This document shows, in pieces, positions 41,936 to 49,558 of a stretch of 52,922 nucleotides of DNA. Location of the stretch: assembly GCA_023456105.1 (NCBI GenBank), contig JAEYAO010000087.1, forward strand, positions 1 to 52,922, in the 5' to 3' direction. This DNA comes from Pseudomonadota bacterium. GTDB lineage: Bacteria; Pseudomonadota; Alphaproteobacteria; Caulobacterales; Caulobacteraceae. Every line of letters starts with the position of its first letter. Within the stretch, counting starts at the first letter, position 1. The notes under the pieces are model-generated. The model saw nothing but the letters and a program-made list of their open reading frames with translations. It was not told where the DNA came from and ran no database searches. The position numbers were made by a program, and so were the translations under genes.

Positions 41936-42785
41936 CGCCGCGCGCGCCGAGGCCTATCGGCTGTCCAAGAACCGGGTCCAGATCGGGTTGGCCGTCCTGG
42001 CGACGCCGCTGCTGTTCGCCGCCGGGAGCTTGTTCGTGCTCTGGCGCGCCCGGGTGGAGGGCGGCGCGGCGGCGCTTCGGATCGGCGTGTCAGGCGACGC
42101 CTCCGCCCCCGTGAACCTGGCGAACGCCTTCGGCTTTGCAGCCGACAAGGGCGCCAACGGCCTGATGCTCGTCCTGATGCTGGTTGCGGCCGCCACCCTG
42201 TACGCCGGCGACTATCGGTGGGAGACGTGGCGCCTGATCACCGCACGCAACGGCCGGCCTTCGCTGCTGCTGGGCAAGGTTTCGGTCATGACAGGCCTGG
42301 CGCTGGCCGGCATGATCGCCTTTCTGGTCGCCAGCCTGATCTTCTTCCTGGGCCAGGCCATGATCTTCAGCCGCCCCTTGTCTTTCGACCTTGGCGCGGC
42401 CGAAGCGGGCGACTTCGTGCTGCTGTGGCTCGTGTCCTGGCTGCGGATCGTGCAGTTCGCGATGATCGGCCTGCTGACGGCCGTGATCAGTAGATCGCTG
42501 CTTGCGGCGCTGTTTGTGCCCTGGGCGCTGGGCTTCGTGCAAAGCCTGCTTGGCCAGTTCGGCCCGGTCCTGTTCGGCTGGGAGCCGCAGGGATGGACCA
42601 TGCACCTGATGCTGCCCGGCTATGCCTATGACGCGGTCAAGGCCGTGATCGATCCGCCGGCCGGTCCGACTCCGGGGCCCGCGCCCGCGCTGTGGCCGGC
42701 GATGACCAGCCTGGTGCTGTGGACCGTGCTTCCGCTGCTGGGCGCGCTGGCCTGGTTCAAACGGCAGGATCTGTCAAAGGAGTAG
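41925..42785 (+). CDS. ABC-2 type transporter permease
   Basis: A 286-residue membrane protein with about six hydrophobic helices (near 18-40, 75-95, 115-145, 165-185, 190-215 and 258-275), the layout of ABC-2 permeases paired with a single ATPase. The YAGDYRWETWRLITARNGRP segment, with its conserved E-W-R, is common in BcrB/NatB-like subunits. It overlaps the ATPase gene by 11 bases and the convergent acetyltransferase gene by 29 bases at its 3' end. Confidence 0.9.
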   Translation: MLADAARAEAYRLSKNRVQIGLAVLATPLLFAAGSLFVLWRARVEGGAAALRIGVSGDASAPVNLANAFGFAADKGANGLMLVLMLVAAATLYAGDYRWETWRLITARNGRPSLLLGKVSVMTGLALAGMIAFLVASLIFFLGQAMIFSRPLSFDLGAAEAGDFVLLWLVSWLRIVQFAMIGLLTAVISRSLLAALFVPWALGFVQSLLGQFGPVLFGWEPQGWTMHLMLPGYAYDAVKAVIDPPAGPTPGPAPALWPAMTSLVLWTVLPLLGALAWFKRQDLSKE

Positions 42786-43263
42786 CGGCGGGCTCAAGCC
42801 GCTTCTCCATGAAGACGTCGGCGCGCGCATAGGGCGTCGGCCGCGCGGGCAGATGCGTGAAGCCCTCGCTCTCGTAAAGGGCGATGGCCGGCTTCAGGGC
42901 GCTGTTGGTCTCCAGGTAGAGCCGCTCCGCCCCTGCTTCGCGCGCAGCCGCTTCGCAGGCGCGCAGCAGACGCCGGGCCAGCCCCCTCCCCCGCATCGCC
43001 GGCGTCACCGTCATCTTGGACACTTCAAAGCCGTCCTGCATGCGGATCAGAGCGCAGCAGCCGACCGCCTGTCCGTCCGTCTCCGCGATCAGAACGCGCC
43101 CGCCGCCATCGAGAAAGGCCGCTTGAGGATCGCCGATCGCGCGCTCGTCCTTGGCCTCGACGGCGAAGCCGCCCTCGGCCAGCCAGGCGCGGTTCAGGGC
43201 GGCCCAGGCGTCGGCGTGGCGCGGTTCGTAAGGAACGATCGTCAGGGTGTCGGCGGTGCTCAT
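42757..43263 (-). CDS. GNAT-family N-acetyltransferase
   Basis: A 168-residue acetyltransferase with the acetyl-CoA pyrophosphate loop in RGRGLARRLLRACEAAA and the closing NSALKPAIALYESEGF motif. The central FEVSKMTVTPAMRG strand is typical. MarR-associated or plant-NAA-like small-molecule GNATs look similar; the substrate is unknown. Start ATG 43263. Its 3' end overlaps the convergent ABC permease gene by 29 bases. Confidence 0.92.
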   Translation of the reverse strand: MSTADTLTIVPYEPRHADAWAALNRAWLAEGGFAVEAKDERAIGDPQAAFLDGGGRVLIAETDGQAVGCCALIRMQDGFEVSKMTVTPAMRGRGLARRLLRACEAAAREAGAERLYLETNSALKPAIALYESEGFTHLPARPTPYARADVFMEKRLEPAATPLTDPAV

Positions 43264-43291
43264 CACCGCCTCATGCCGCAATCGTGGGCAA

Positions 43292-43324
43292 AGAAAAAGG
43301 GCGGCCGAATCGCGCCGGCCGCCC
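43292..43324 (-). terminator. Intrinsic terminator at the end of the ribosomal cluster
   Basis: GGGCGGCCG (43299-43307) pairs with CGGCCGCCC (43316-43324). On the minus strand it is followed by TTTTTCTTT. It lies 26 bases past the rplQ stop and before the GNAT gene, so it closes the alpha operon. Confidence 0.9.
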
Positions 43325-43349
43325 CTCATTCTGATCGCTGAGGCGAGGC

Positions 43350-43769
43350 TCAGGCCTCGTCGTCGCCCTCGTAAGCCATCACCGGACCGGAGTCCTGGCC
43401 CTTGGCGTCGACGTCGCGATCGACGAACTCGATCACCGCCATCGGGGCGTTGTCGCCGTGGCGATAGCCCGCCTTCATGATGCGGATGTAGCCGCCGTTG
43501 CGCTCGGCGTAGCGGCTGCCCAGCGTGTCGAACAGCTTGCCGACCTGCGTCACGTCACGGACCTGGCTGATGGCCTGACGACGCGCGTGCAGATCACCCT
43601 TCTTGGCCAGGGTGACGAGCTTCTCGACGAAGGGACGCAGTTCCTTGGCCTTGGGCAGGGTCGTCTTGATCTGCTCGTGCTTGATCAGCGAGGCGGCCAT
43701 GTTGGCGAACATGGCGGTGCGGTGGCTGCTGGTGCGGCCGAGCTTGCGGTGGGCGGCGCCGTGGCGCAT
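43350..43769 (-). CDS. rplQ: 50S ribosomal protein L17
   Basis: A 139-residue large-subunit protein. The opening MRHGAAHRKLGRTSSHRTAMFANMAASLIKHEQIKTTLPKAKELRP is canonical, and the C-terminal tail is acidic. It is last in the alpha operon, 117 bases after rpoA, and followed by a strong terminator. Confidence 0.98.
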   Translation of the reverse strand: MRHGAAHRKLGRTSSHRTAMFANMAASLIKHEQIKTTLPKAKELRPFVEKLVTLAKKGDLHARRQAISQVRDVTQVGKLFDTLGSRYAERNGGYIRIMKAGYRHGDNAPMAVIEFVDRDVDAKGQDSGPVMAYEGDDEA

Positions 43770-43886
43770 CGGGGTCTCTCCTACTCCGGCTCCGGTATCC
43801 CGCCTCTTGGGGAACGCGGGACCTAGAACCGTAATCTTCTAACCGCCCCGGCTTTCTCCTTGGAGGAGACGGGCGGAGGGTTGAAC

Positions 43887-44906
43887 TTAGATCTGGTCGT
43901 CGAACTTCTTGGCCAGATCTTCGATGTTTTCGGGCGGCCAGTTCGGCACGTCCATGCCGAGCGACAGACCCATGGAGGTCAGAACCTCCTTGATTTCGTT
44001 CAGCGACTTGCGGCCGAAGTTCGGGGTGCGAAGCATCTCGCCCTCGGTCTTCTGGATCAGGTCGCCGATGTAGACGATGTTGTCGTTCTTCAGGCAGTTG
44101 GCCGAACGGACCGACAGCTCCAGCTCGTCCACCTTCTTCAGCAGGGCCGGGTTGAACGGCAGGTCGGGCTTGCCTTCGGAAGCCTCAACCGCCTTCTTCG
44201 GCTCGTCAAAGGTGATGAAGATCTGCAGCTGGTCCTGAAGGATGCGCGAGGCGTAGGCCACGGCGTCCACCGGCGAAACCGCGCCGTTGGTTTCCACCTC
44301 GAGCAGCAGCTTGTCGTAGTCCAGCGACTGACCCTGACGGGTCGGCTCGACGCGATAGGCGACGCGCTTGACCGGCGAATACAGGGCGTCCACGGCGATC
44401 AGGCCGATGGGCGCGTCTTCCGGACGGTTGAACTCGGCCGCCACATAGCCCTTGCCGTTCTGAACGGTCAGCTCCATGCGGATCGAGGCGCCGTCGTCCA
44501 GGGTGCAGATCACGTGGTCGGTGTTCAGCACCTCGATATCGGCCGGAGCGTCGATCTGACCGGCGGTCACCGGACCAGGACCGGTGGCGCGCAGCGTCAT
44601 GCGCTTGGGGCCTTCAGCATGCATGCGGAGCGCCAGCTGCTTGATGTTCAGGACGATGTCGACCACGTCCTCGCGCACGCCTTCCAGCGACGAGAATTCA
44701 TGGACCACGCCGTCGATCTGGATGGCGGTGACCGCCGCGCCTTGCAGCGACGACAGCAGCACGCGGCGCAGCGCATTGCCGAGCGTCACGCCGAAACCGC
44801 GTTCCAGGGGCTCGGCCACCAGGCGCGCCTTGCGCTGGGCGTCGGAGCCGACCTCGATCTGCGGCTTCTCGGGACGGATCAGCTCTTGCCAGTTTCTTTC
44901 GATCAT
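43887..44906 (-). CDS. rpoA: RNA polymerase subunit alpha
   Basis: 339 residues. The N-terminal assembly domain (about 1-235) shows PLERGFGVTLGNALRRVLLSSLQGAAV. The C-terminal domain (about 255-320) has LELSVRSANCLKNDNIVYIGDLIQKTEGEMLRTPNFGRKSLNEIKEVL, which binds UP elements and activators. Start ATG 44906 gives MIERNWQELIRPEKP, the usual alphaproteobacterial opening. It lies between rpsK and rplQ. Confidence 0.98.
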   Translation of the reverse strand: MIERNWQELIRPEKPQIEVGSDAQRKARLVAEPLERGFGVTLGNALRRVLLSSLQGAAVTAIQIDGVVHEFSSLEGVREDVVDIVLNIKQLALRMHAEGPKRMTLRATGPGPVTAGQIDAPADIEVLNTDHVICTLDDGASIRMELTVQNGKGYVAAEFNRPEDAPIGLIAVDALYSPVKRVAYRVEPTRQGQSLDYDKLLLEVETNGAVSPVDAVAYASRILQDQLQIFITFDEPKKAVEASEGKPDLPFNPALLKKVDELELSVRSANCLKNDNIVYIGDLIQKTEGEMLRTPNFGRKSLNEIKEVLTSMGLSLGMDVPNWPPENIEDLAKKFDDQI

Positions 44907-45003
44907 TTTGTCCCTCGAACGGGTTTCGCCGGCTTCCTGCCCTGTCGACGAGGCAGACGGAAACCGGCGGGAATAGGGGGCGACGGCTGGAGCGGCTGCG
45001 CGC

Positions 45004-45393
45004 TTAGACGCGGCGGCGCTTCGGCGGACGGCAGCCGTTGTGCGGCATCGGCGTCACGTCGCGGATGGTCGTGATCGTCAGGCCGACCGACTGCAGGGCG
45101 CGCAGAGCCGACTCACGGCCCGAACCGGGTCCCGAGACGTTCACTTCCAGCGTCTTGACGCCGTGCTCCTGCGCTTTCTTGCCGGCGGCCTCGGCCGCCA
45201 TCTGGGCGGCGTACGGCGTCGACTTGCGCGAGCCCTTGAAGCCCATGTGACCGGCCGACGACCAGGAAATCGCATTTCCCTGCGCGTCGGTGATGGTCAC
45301 CATGGTGTTGTTGAAGCTGGCGTTCACGTGAGCCACGCCCGACGTGATGTTCTTGCGTTCGCGGCGCTTAACGCGACCCGGTTCCTTGGCCAT
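45004..45393 (-). CDS. rpsK: 30S ribosomal protein S11
   Basis: A 129-residue small-subunit protein ending VTPMPHNGCRPPKRRRV, with the conserved NNTMVTITDAQGN and SAGHMGFKGSRKSTPYAAQMAAE segments. It follows rpsM by 16 bases and precedes rpoA by 97 bases that contain a stem-loop (CTGCC/GGCAG near 44940-44963). Confidence 0.98.
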   Translation of the reverse strand: MAKEPGRVKRRERKNITSGVAHVNASFNNTMVTITDAQGNAISWSSAGHMGFKGSRKSTPYAAQMAAEAAGKKAQEHGVKTLEVNVSGPGSGRESALRALQSVGLTITTIRDVTPMPHNGCRPPKRRRV

Positions 45394-45409
45394 CGGTCAG
45401 CTCTTTCTC

Positions 45410-45778
45410 TTACTTCTTCTTGCCGGCGATCGGCTTGGCCGGCCCCTTGCGGGTGCGGGCGTTCGTGTGGGTGCGCTGACCGCGGACCGGCAGGCCCTTG
45501 CGGTGACGCAGGCCGCGGTAGCAGGCCAGGTCCATCAGGCGCTTGATGTTCATCGATGTTTCGCGGCGCAGGTCGCCTTCGACGGTGTGGTCGCGGTCGA
45601 TCGTCTCGCGGATCTGCAGGACTTCGGCGTCCGACAGCTGGTTGACGCGGCGGGCGGACTCGATGCCGACCTTTTCGGTGATCTCCTTGGCGGCGGCGGG
45701 GCCGATGCCGTGGATGTACTGCAGCGCGATTTCGACGCGCTTGTTGGTCGGGATATTGACGCCTGCGATACGGGCCAC
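45410..45778 (-). CDS. rpsM: 30S ribosomal protein S13
   Basis: A 122-residue protein that contacts the P-site tRNA and bridges the subunits. GTG 45778 gives M-ARIAGVNIPTNKRVEIALQYIHGIG, the canonical start, with GGAG nine bases upstream. The end RGLPVRGQRTHTNARTRKGPAKPIAGKKK is typical. It is first gene behind the promoter at 45866-45893, and the leader holds a stable hairpin. Confidence 0.98.
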   Translation of the reverse strand: MARIAGVNIPTNKRVEIALQYIHGIGPAAAKEITEKVGIESARRVNQLSDAEVLQIRETIDRDHTVEGDLRRETSMNIKRLMDLACYRGLRHRKGLPVRGQRTHTNARTRKGPAKPIAGKKK

Positions 45779-45814
45779 GAAACTCTCCAGATGCGCGTTA
45801 GTCAGACGCAACAA

Positions 45815-45841
45815 ACGCTCCGGTCAACAGACCAGGAGCGT
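45815..45841 (-). promoter_or_regulatory. Stable stem-loop in the rpsM leader
   Basis: ACGCTCC-GGTC (45815-45825) pairs with GACC-(A)-GGAGCGT (45830-45841): eleven base pairs, one bulged A and an AACA loop. It lies inside the expected 80-base leader of the rpsM-rpsK-rpoA-rplQ transcript, so it may be a ribosomal-protein-binding control element (inference). Confidence 0.6.
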
Positions 45842-45865
45842 GGGCGCCCTTCGCGGAAGGCCGTC

Positions 45866-45893
45866 CTTATAGCGGCGATTCATCGAACGTCAA
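45866..45893 (-). promoter_or_regulatory. Promoter of the rpsM-rpsK-rpoA-rplQ operon
   Basis: On the minus strand TTGACG (45893-45888) and TATAAG (45871-45866) are spaced by 16 bases, an excellent housekeeping promoter. It starts 24 bases after the TonB-like stop, so the alpha operon has its own start separate from the adk/TonB-like unit. Confidence 0.75.
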
Positions 45894-45916
45894 TGGCCTG
45901 TCGCCGCAGAGTCAAA

Positions 45917-46663
45917 TCATCGGAAGCTTACGGTCAGAGTGAGCCCCTCGTCGGGCAGAGCGCGCCCTCCCCGCCTGGGCGGATCAAAGCGGTAGAAGCC
46001 CGCCGCCTGCAGCGCGGCCACGCCGAAGCCGCGACCTTCCGGTGTTTCGCTGACGATCCGGCAGCGCTCCAGACGCTGGTCCAGGCCGATCCGGCAGTGA
46101 ATAACGCCTTCGCCGCCCACACGGCCACCGAATAGACCGCCCCGCGCCTGTGAGGGATGCAGCCGGGCCAGCTCGGCGTTGGAGGGGCCACGCAGAAAGC
46201 GCGGTCCGCTGAAGCCCTCTCCCGGTCCGTCGCCAGGGCCGACCCCTTCGCCCGAACCTGACCCCTCGCCGCCCTGCCCCAGTCCGGGCTGCTCCGAGGC
46301 CGCATCCGAGGCGCCGACCACCAGCGCGGGCTCAGGCGCAGGGGTGCGCGGAGCGGGAACTTCAGGCGGGACGGGCGTCGGCGGCGGCGTGCGCACGCGC
46401 GAGGGAGCGGCGGGCGCTCCTCCGCCGCTGACGGGCGTCGGGTTCGGTGGAGGCGGTGGTGTGATCGGCGGTGAGGGTGGGATCAGCGCCACCTCGATCG
46501 CAGGCGCCTCGATTTGCGGCCCTGGCGTCTCCCCCACTTGGCCCAGCAGGGTGAACAGGCCGGCGTGCGCCAGAACCACACCGCCAGCGACCAAGGCCGA
46601 GCGCAGACGGCCGCGGCGGAGGCCGGGCGTGGCGGATGGGGAATGGAGGACGACGGCCGACAT
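45917..46663 (-). CDS. TonB-like energy transducer protein
   Basis: A 248-residue protein with one N-terminal membrane helix (about 21-42), a proline-rich spacer (about 60-115), a glycine/serine/glutamate-rich stretch (about 122-152) and a C-terminal domain with GEGVIHCRIGLDQRLERCRIVSETPEGRGFGVAALQAAGFYRF, the TonB_C pattern in which V-x-C-x-I is followed by an A-A-L-x-A helix. Such proteins pass proton-motive force to outer-membrane receptors. No exbB, exbD or receptor is nearby. It sits inside the ribosomal cluster, 33 bases after adk. Confidence 0.88.
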   Translation of the reverse strand: MSAVVLHSPSATPGLRRGRLRSALVAGGVVLAHAGLFTLLGQVGETPGPQIEAPAIEVALIPPSPPITPPPPPNPTPVSGGGAPAAPSRVRTPPPTPVPPEVPAPRTPAPEPALVVGASDAASEQPGLGQGGEGSGSGEGVGPGDGPGEGFSGPRFLRGPSNAELARLHPSQARGGLFGGRVGGEGVIHCRIGLDQRLERCRIVSETPEGRGFGVAALQAAGFYRFDPPRRGGRALPDEGLTLTVSFR

Positions 46664-46664
46664 C

Positions 46665-46683
46665 TCGGGCGATCAACGCCCGA
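46665..46683 (-). promoter_or_regulatory. Hairpin at the TonB-like start codon
   Basis: TCGGGCG and CGCCCGA (seven-base stem) enclose ATCAA and end one base before the ATG at 46663, in the 33-base gap after adk. The stem covers the ribosome-binding region, so it could reduce translation of the TonB-like gene. Confidence 0.45.
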
Positions 46684-46696
46684 AATGGGTCAAGGG

Positions 46697-47275
46697 TCAG
46701 GCGCCCGCGCTTTGGAGGTCCAGAGCCGCGTCGATGGCGGACGCCACGGCGTCGATGGAGCCCATGCCGTCCACCTCGGTCAGCTTGCCCTGCGCTTCAT
46801 AGTAGGGAAGCAACGGCGCGGTGTTGCGGTTGTAGGCGTACAGACGAACCTTGAAGGTCTCCGGATTGTCGTCAGCGCGACCCTGGTCGGCGTAGCGCTT
46901 GGTGATCCGCTCCAGCAGGGCGGCGTCATCGACCTTAAGCCGGACCACGCCGTCGATCCTGGCGCCCCGCTTTTCCAGCATGGCGTCCAGCGCCTCGGCC
47001 TGGGCCACCGTACGAGGAAAGCCGTCGAAGATGGCGCCGCCTGCGGCCTCGGCCTCCGGCAGACGATCCTCGATCAGGGCGATCACGATCTCGTCCGACA
47101 CCAGGTCGCCACGCGCCATGATGGCCTGGCACTCCAGGCCCAGAGGCGACTCAGAAGCAATGGCCGCGCGCAACATGTCGCCGGTGGACAGCTGGACCAT
47201 GCCGCGCTCCTCCACCAGCCGCTTGGCCTGGGTGCCCTTGCCCGCCGCCGGCGGTCCGAACAGGATCAGATTCAA
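46697..47275 (-). CDS. adk: Adenylate kinase
   Basis: Interconverts AMP, ADP and ATP; 192 residues, the short form without the zinc LID. The P-loop is GPPAAGKGTQ; DGFPRTVAQAEALD and the arginine-rich RITKRYADQGRADDNPE segments follow. The start is a TTG at 47275 (reading MNLILFG) behind a very strong GGGGGAGGGCGAGCC ribosome-binding region. It follows secY by 34 bases, the normal place in alphaproteobacteria. Confidence 0.96.
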   Translation of the reverse strand: MNLILFGPPAAGKGTQAKRLVEERGMVQLSTGDMLRAAIASESPLGLECQAIMARGDLVSDEIVIALIEDRLPEAEAAGGAIFDGFPRTVAQAEALDAMLEKRGARIDGVVRLKVDDAALLERITKRYADQGRADDNPETFKVRLYAYNRNTAPLLPYYEAQGKLTEVDGMGSIDAVASAIDAALDLQSAGA

Positions 47276-47309
47276 GGCTCGCCCTCCCCCAGGCTGGTTC
47301 AGTCTCGGA

Positions 47310-48683
47310 TCAGCGCCGCACGACCGCCGGGCCGCGCCCGCGTCCCCGCAGCTTGGCCTTCTTGATCAGACCCTCGTACTGGTGCGCCAGCAGCTGGGAC
47401 TGGATCTGCGCCACCGTGTCCATGGTGACCGAGACCACGATCAGGATCGAGGTGCCGCCGAAGTAAAGGCTGTTGCCCATCTGGGCGACCATGAACTCGG
47501 GCAACAAGCAGACGGCGGTGATGTAGGCCGCGCCGATCACCGTCAGCCGGGTCAGCACATAGTCCAGATACTCGGCCGTGCGCTTGCCCGGACGGATGCC
47601 CGGCAGGAAGCCGCCGTACTTGCGCAGATTCTCGGCCGTGTCCTCGGGGTTGAAGGTGATCGAGGTGTAGAAGAAGCAGAAGAAGATGATCAGGGCGGCG
47701 TACAGCGCCATGAACAGCGGCTGACCATGCGTCAGCTGCGCCGTCACCAGCGGCAGCCAGCTCATCCAGCTGGGCAGGTCCGCGTTGGCGGTCATGGTGG
47801 CGACCGTGGTCGGCAGCATCAGCAGCGACGAGGCGAAGATCGGCGGAATGACGCCCGCCGTGTTGACCTTCAGCGGCAGGAACGAACGCTCGCCTCCCGC
47901 CATGCGGTTGCCTTCCTGGCGTTTCGGATACTGGATCAGCAGACGACGCTGGGCGCGTTCCATGAAGACGATGAAGACCACGGTGGCGATAGCCAGAACG
48001 GCGATGAACAGCAACGCAAAGGCCGACATCTGGCCTTGCTGGGCCAGGCCCAGGAGGCGCGCGACCGTGCCCGGCAGCACCGCCACGATGCCCGCGAAGA
48101 TGATCAGGGAGATGCCGTTGCCGACGCCGCGCGCCGTCACCTGCTCGCCCAGCCACATCAGGAACATGGTGCCGCCCGTCAGCGTCACGACGGTGGAGAC
48201 GATGAAGAAGACGCCCGGCTGATCGACCAGGCCGGCCTGGGCGTTCAGGCCCGCCGCGATGCCGAACGACTGCGCCAGCGCCAGGAACACCGTCAGGTAG
48301 CGCGTGTACTGGTTCAGCTGCTTGCGGCCGCTTTCGCCGCCTTCCTTTCGCAGCTTCTCCCACGGCGGATACACCGTGCCCATCAGTTGCACGATGATCG
48401 ACGCCGAGATGTAGGGCATCACGTTCAGCGCGAAGATGGCCATGCGCTCGACCGCGCCGCCCGAGAACATGTTGAACATGTCCAGGATGCCGCGCGACTG
48501 ATCCGGGTTCTGGAAGAACTGCAGGAAAGCCTGCGAGTTGATCCCCGGGATCGGCACATAGGTGCCGATGCGGTAGACCAGCAGCGCGCCCAGCGTGAAC
48601 AGCAGGCGCTTGTGCAGCTCGGTCGCCTTGGCGAACGAGCCCATGTTCATATTTGCGGCGAGTTGTTCAGCGGCCGAAGCCAT
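47310..48683 (-). CDS. secY: Protein translocase subunit SecY
   Basis: The ten-helix channel subunit of the SecYEG translocon; 457 residues. Recognisable segments are YRIGTYVPIPGIN near the plug, FALNVMPYISASIIVQL, EQVTARGVGNGISLIIFAGIVA, the cytoplasmic ERAQRRLLIQYPKRQ loop and PGIRPGKRTAEYLDYVLTRLT. It follows rplO after a 131-base spacer with a stem-loop, and precedes adk. Confidence 0.98.
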   Translation of the reverse strand: MASAAEQLAANMNMGSFAKATELHKRLLFTLGALLVYRIGTYVPIPGINSQAFLQFFQNPDQSRGILDMFNMFSGGAVERMAIFALNVMPYISASIIVQLMGTVYPPWEKLRKEGGESGRKQLNQYTRYLTVFLALAQSFGIAAGLNAQAGLVDQPGVFFIVSTVVTLTGGTMFLMWLGEQVTARGVGNGISLIIFAGIVAVLPGTVARLLGLAQQGQMSAFALLFIAVLAIATVVFIVFMERAQRRLLIQYPKRQEGNRMAGGERSFLPLKVNTAGVIPPIFASSLLMLPTTVATMTANADLPSWMSWLPLVTAQLTHGQPLFMALYAALIIFFCFFYTSITFNPEDTAENLRKYGGFLPGIRPGKRTAEYLDYVLTRLTVIGAAYITAVCLLPEFMVAQMGNSLYFGGTSILIVVSVTMDTVAQIQSQLLAHQYEGLIKKAKLRGRGRGPAVVRR

Positions 48684-48720
48684 TATGCGTCCCCACGACT
48701 CTAGAGCCGTCAGATAGGCG

Positions 48721-48749
48721 GAAAGCGGCGCTCTTGCGAGGCCGCTTTC
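48721..48749 (-). terminator. Terminator-like stem-loop between rplO and secY
   Basis: GAAAGCGGC (48721-48729) pairs with GCCGCTTTC (48741-48749), extended by CTC/GAG inside the loop. On the minus strand the stem ends in CTTTCC without a long T-run, so it may be an attenuator or processing site. A perfect TTGACA on the minus strand (48773-48768) lies just upstream, without a clear -10. Confidence 0.5.
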
Positions 48750-48814
48750 GTTCTTTCGTCATCCCGATGTCAATATGGCCACGGTCGCGGCGACCGGGAC
48801 GACGTATGCGGATG

Positions 48815-49408
48815 TCAGGCTTGCGCGGCCGTGCGGCGAGCGCGGGCCGAGACCTTGTTCTCATCGCCGCGCGGCGCCTTGGGAGCCGGAGCCTTGCCCT
48901 TGGCGGCGTTGCGCTTCTCGACGCGGGCGGCGGCCTTGGCTTCCGCCTCGATGCGCTGCTGGGTGACCGAGCCGCCGGCGGCTTCGATCGCCTTGACTGC
49001 GCCGGCCGAGGCCGACCAGACGACCAGGTTCAGCTTGGCCGACAGCTCGCCGGTGCCCAGCACTCGCACGCCGTCCTTGGCGCGGCGCAGCACGCCGGCG
49101 GCGACCAGCGCCTCGCCGTTGATCTCGGCCGACGCATCCAGCTTGCCGTCGTCCACGGCTTCCTGCAGGCGCCACAGGTTGACCTCAGCCAGCTTCAGGG
49201 CGTTCGGATTGTTGAAGCCGCGCTTGGGCATGCGCATGTACAGCGGCATCTGACCGCCTTCAAAGCCCAGCAGCGACACGCCGGTGCGGGACTTCTGGCC
49301 CTTGACGCCGCGGCCGGAGGTCTTGCCCTTGCCCGAACCCGGGCCGCGGCCGACGCGCATGCGCTTCTTGTGGGCGCCTTCGTTGTCGCGGATTTCGTTC
49401 AGTTTCAT
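48815..49408 (-). CDS. rplO: 50S ribosomal protein L15 with long basic tail
   Basis: 197 residues. The first 145 match L15: MKLNEIRDNEGAHKKRMRVGRGPGSGKGKTSGRGVKGQKSRTG and GFEGGQMPLYMRMPKRGFNN. The remaining 50 form an Ala/Lys/Arg-rich tail (AAARVEKRNAAKGKAPAPKAPRG and on) absent from E. coli L15 (144 residues). AGGA lies before ATG 49408. It is flanked on both sides by hairpin-rich spacers, unusual for this operon. Confidence 0.97.
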   Translation of the reverse strand: MKLNEIRDNEGAHKKRMRVGRGPGSGKGKTSGRGVKGQKSRTGVSLLGFEGGQMPLYMRMPKRGFNNPNALKLAEVNLWRLQEAVDDGKLDASAEINGEALVAAGVLRRAKDGVRVLGTGELSAKLNLVVWSASAGAVKAIEAAGGSVTQQRIEAEAKAAARVEKRNAAKGKAPAPKAPRGDENKVSARARRTAAQA

Positions 49409-49435
49409 GTGCCTGATCCTTTCGGGTTCTAGCGC

Positions 49436-49451
49436 CCGCTGCAGACAGCGG
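49436..49451 (-). promoter_or_regulatory. Small hairpin in the rplO leader
   Basis: CCGCTG and CAGCGG enclose CAGA, a perfect six-base stem with a tetraloop, 28 bases before the rplO start. It is the third hairpin in the rpmD-rplO spacer and could be a leader element. Confidence 0.4.
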
Positions 49452-49463
49452 ACTCGGCGTTGG

Positions 49464-49493
49464 AAAAATGAAGGGCCGCTTCTAGGCGGCCCC
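49464..49493 (-). terminator. Second terminator-like hairpin between rpmD and rplO
   Basis: GGGCCGC (49473-49479) pairs with GCGGCCC (49486-49492). On the minus strand it is followed by TTCATTTTTCC, a T-rich run suited to intrinsic termination. Confidence 0.65.
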
Positions 49494-49510
49494 GCATGGG
49501 TAGGCAAGAT

Positions 49511-49545
49511 GTGAAAACGCCCTCCTCCGGGTTGGAGAAGGGCGT
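49511..49545 (-). terminator. Strong terminator directly after rpmD
   Basis: ACGCCCT-C-CTCC (49517-49528) pairs with GGAG-A-AGGGCGT (49534-49545) around a GGGTT loop, followed on the minus strand by TTTTCAC. It begins 13 bases past the rpmD stop, inside what is normally one continuous spc operon. Confidence 0.8.
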
Positions 49546-49558
49546 CGTCGTCGTGTTC

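Noticed and set aside
43842..43875. Stem-loop between rpoA and rplQ as a terminator
   Set aside because: CCGCCC/GGGCGG arms can pair, but the loop is long and imperfect and no T-run follows, and rplQ must be transcribed through it.
46899..48704. Open frame of about 600 codons antisense to secY and adk
   Set aside because: Histidine- and arginine-rich shadow of the secY-adk genes, which are both complete and conserved.
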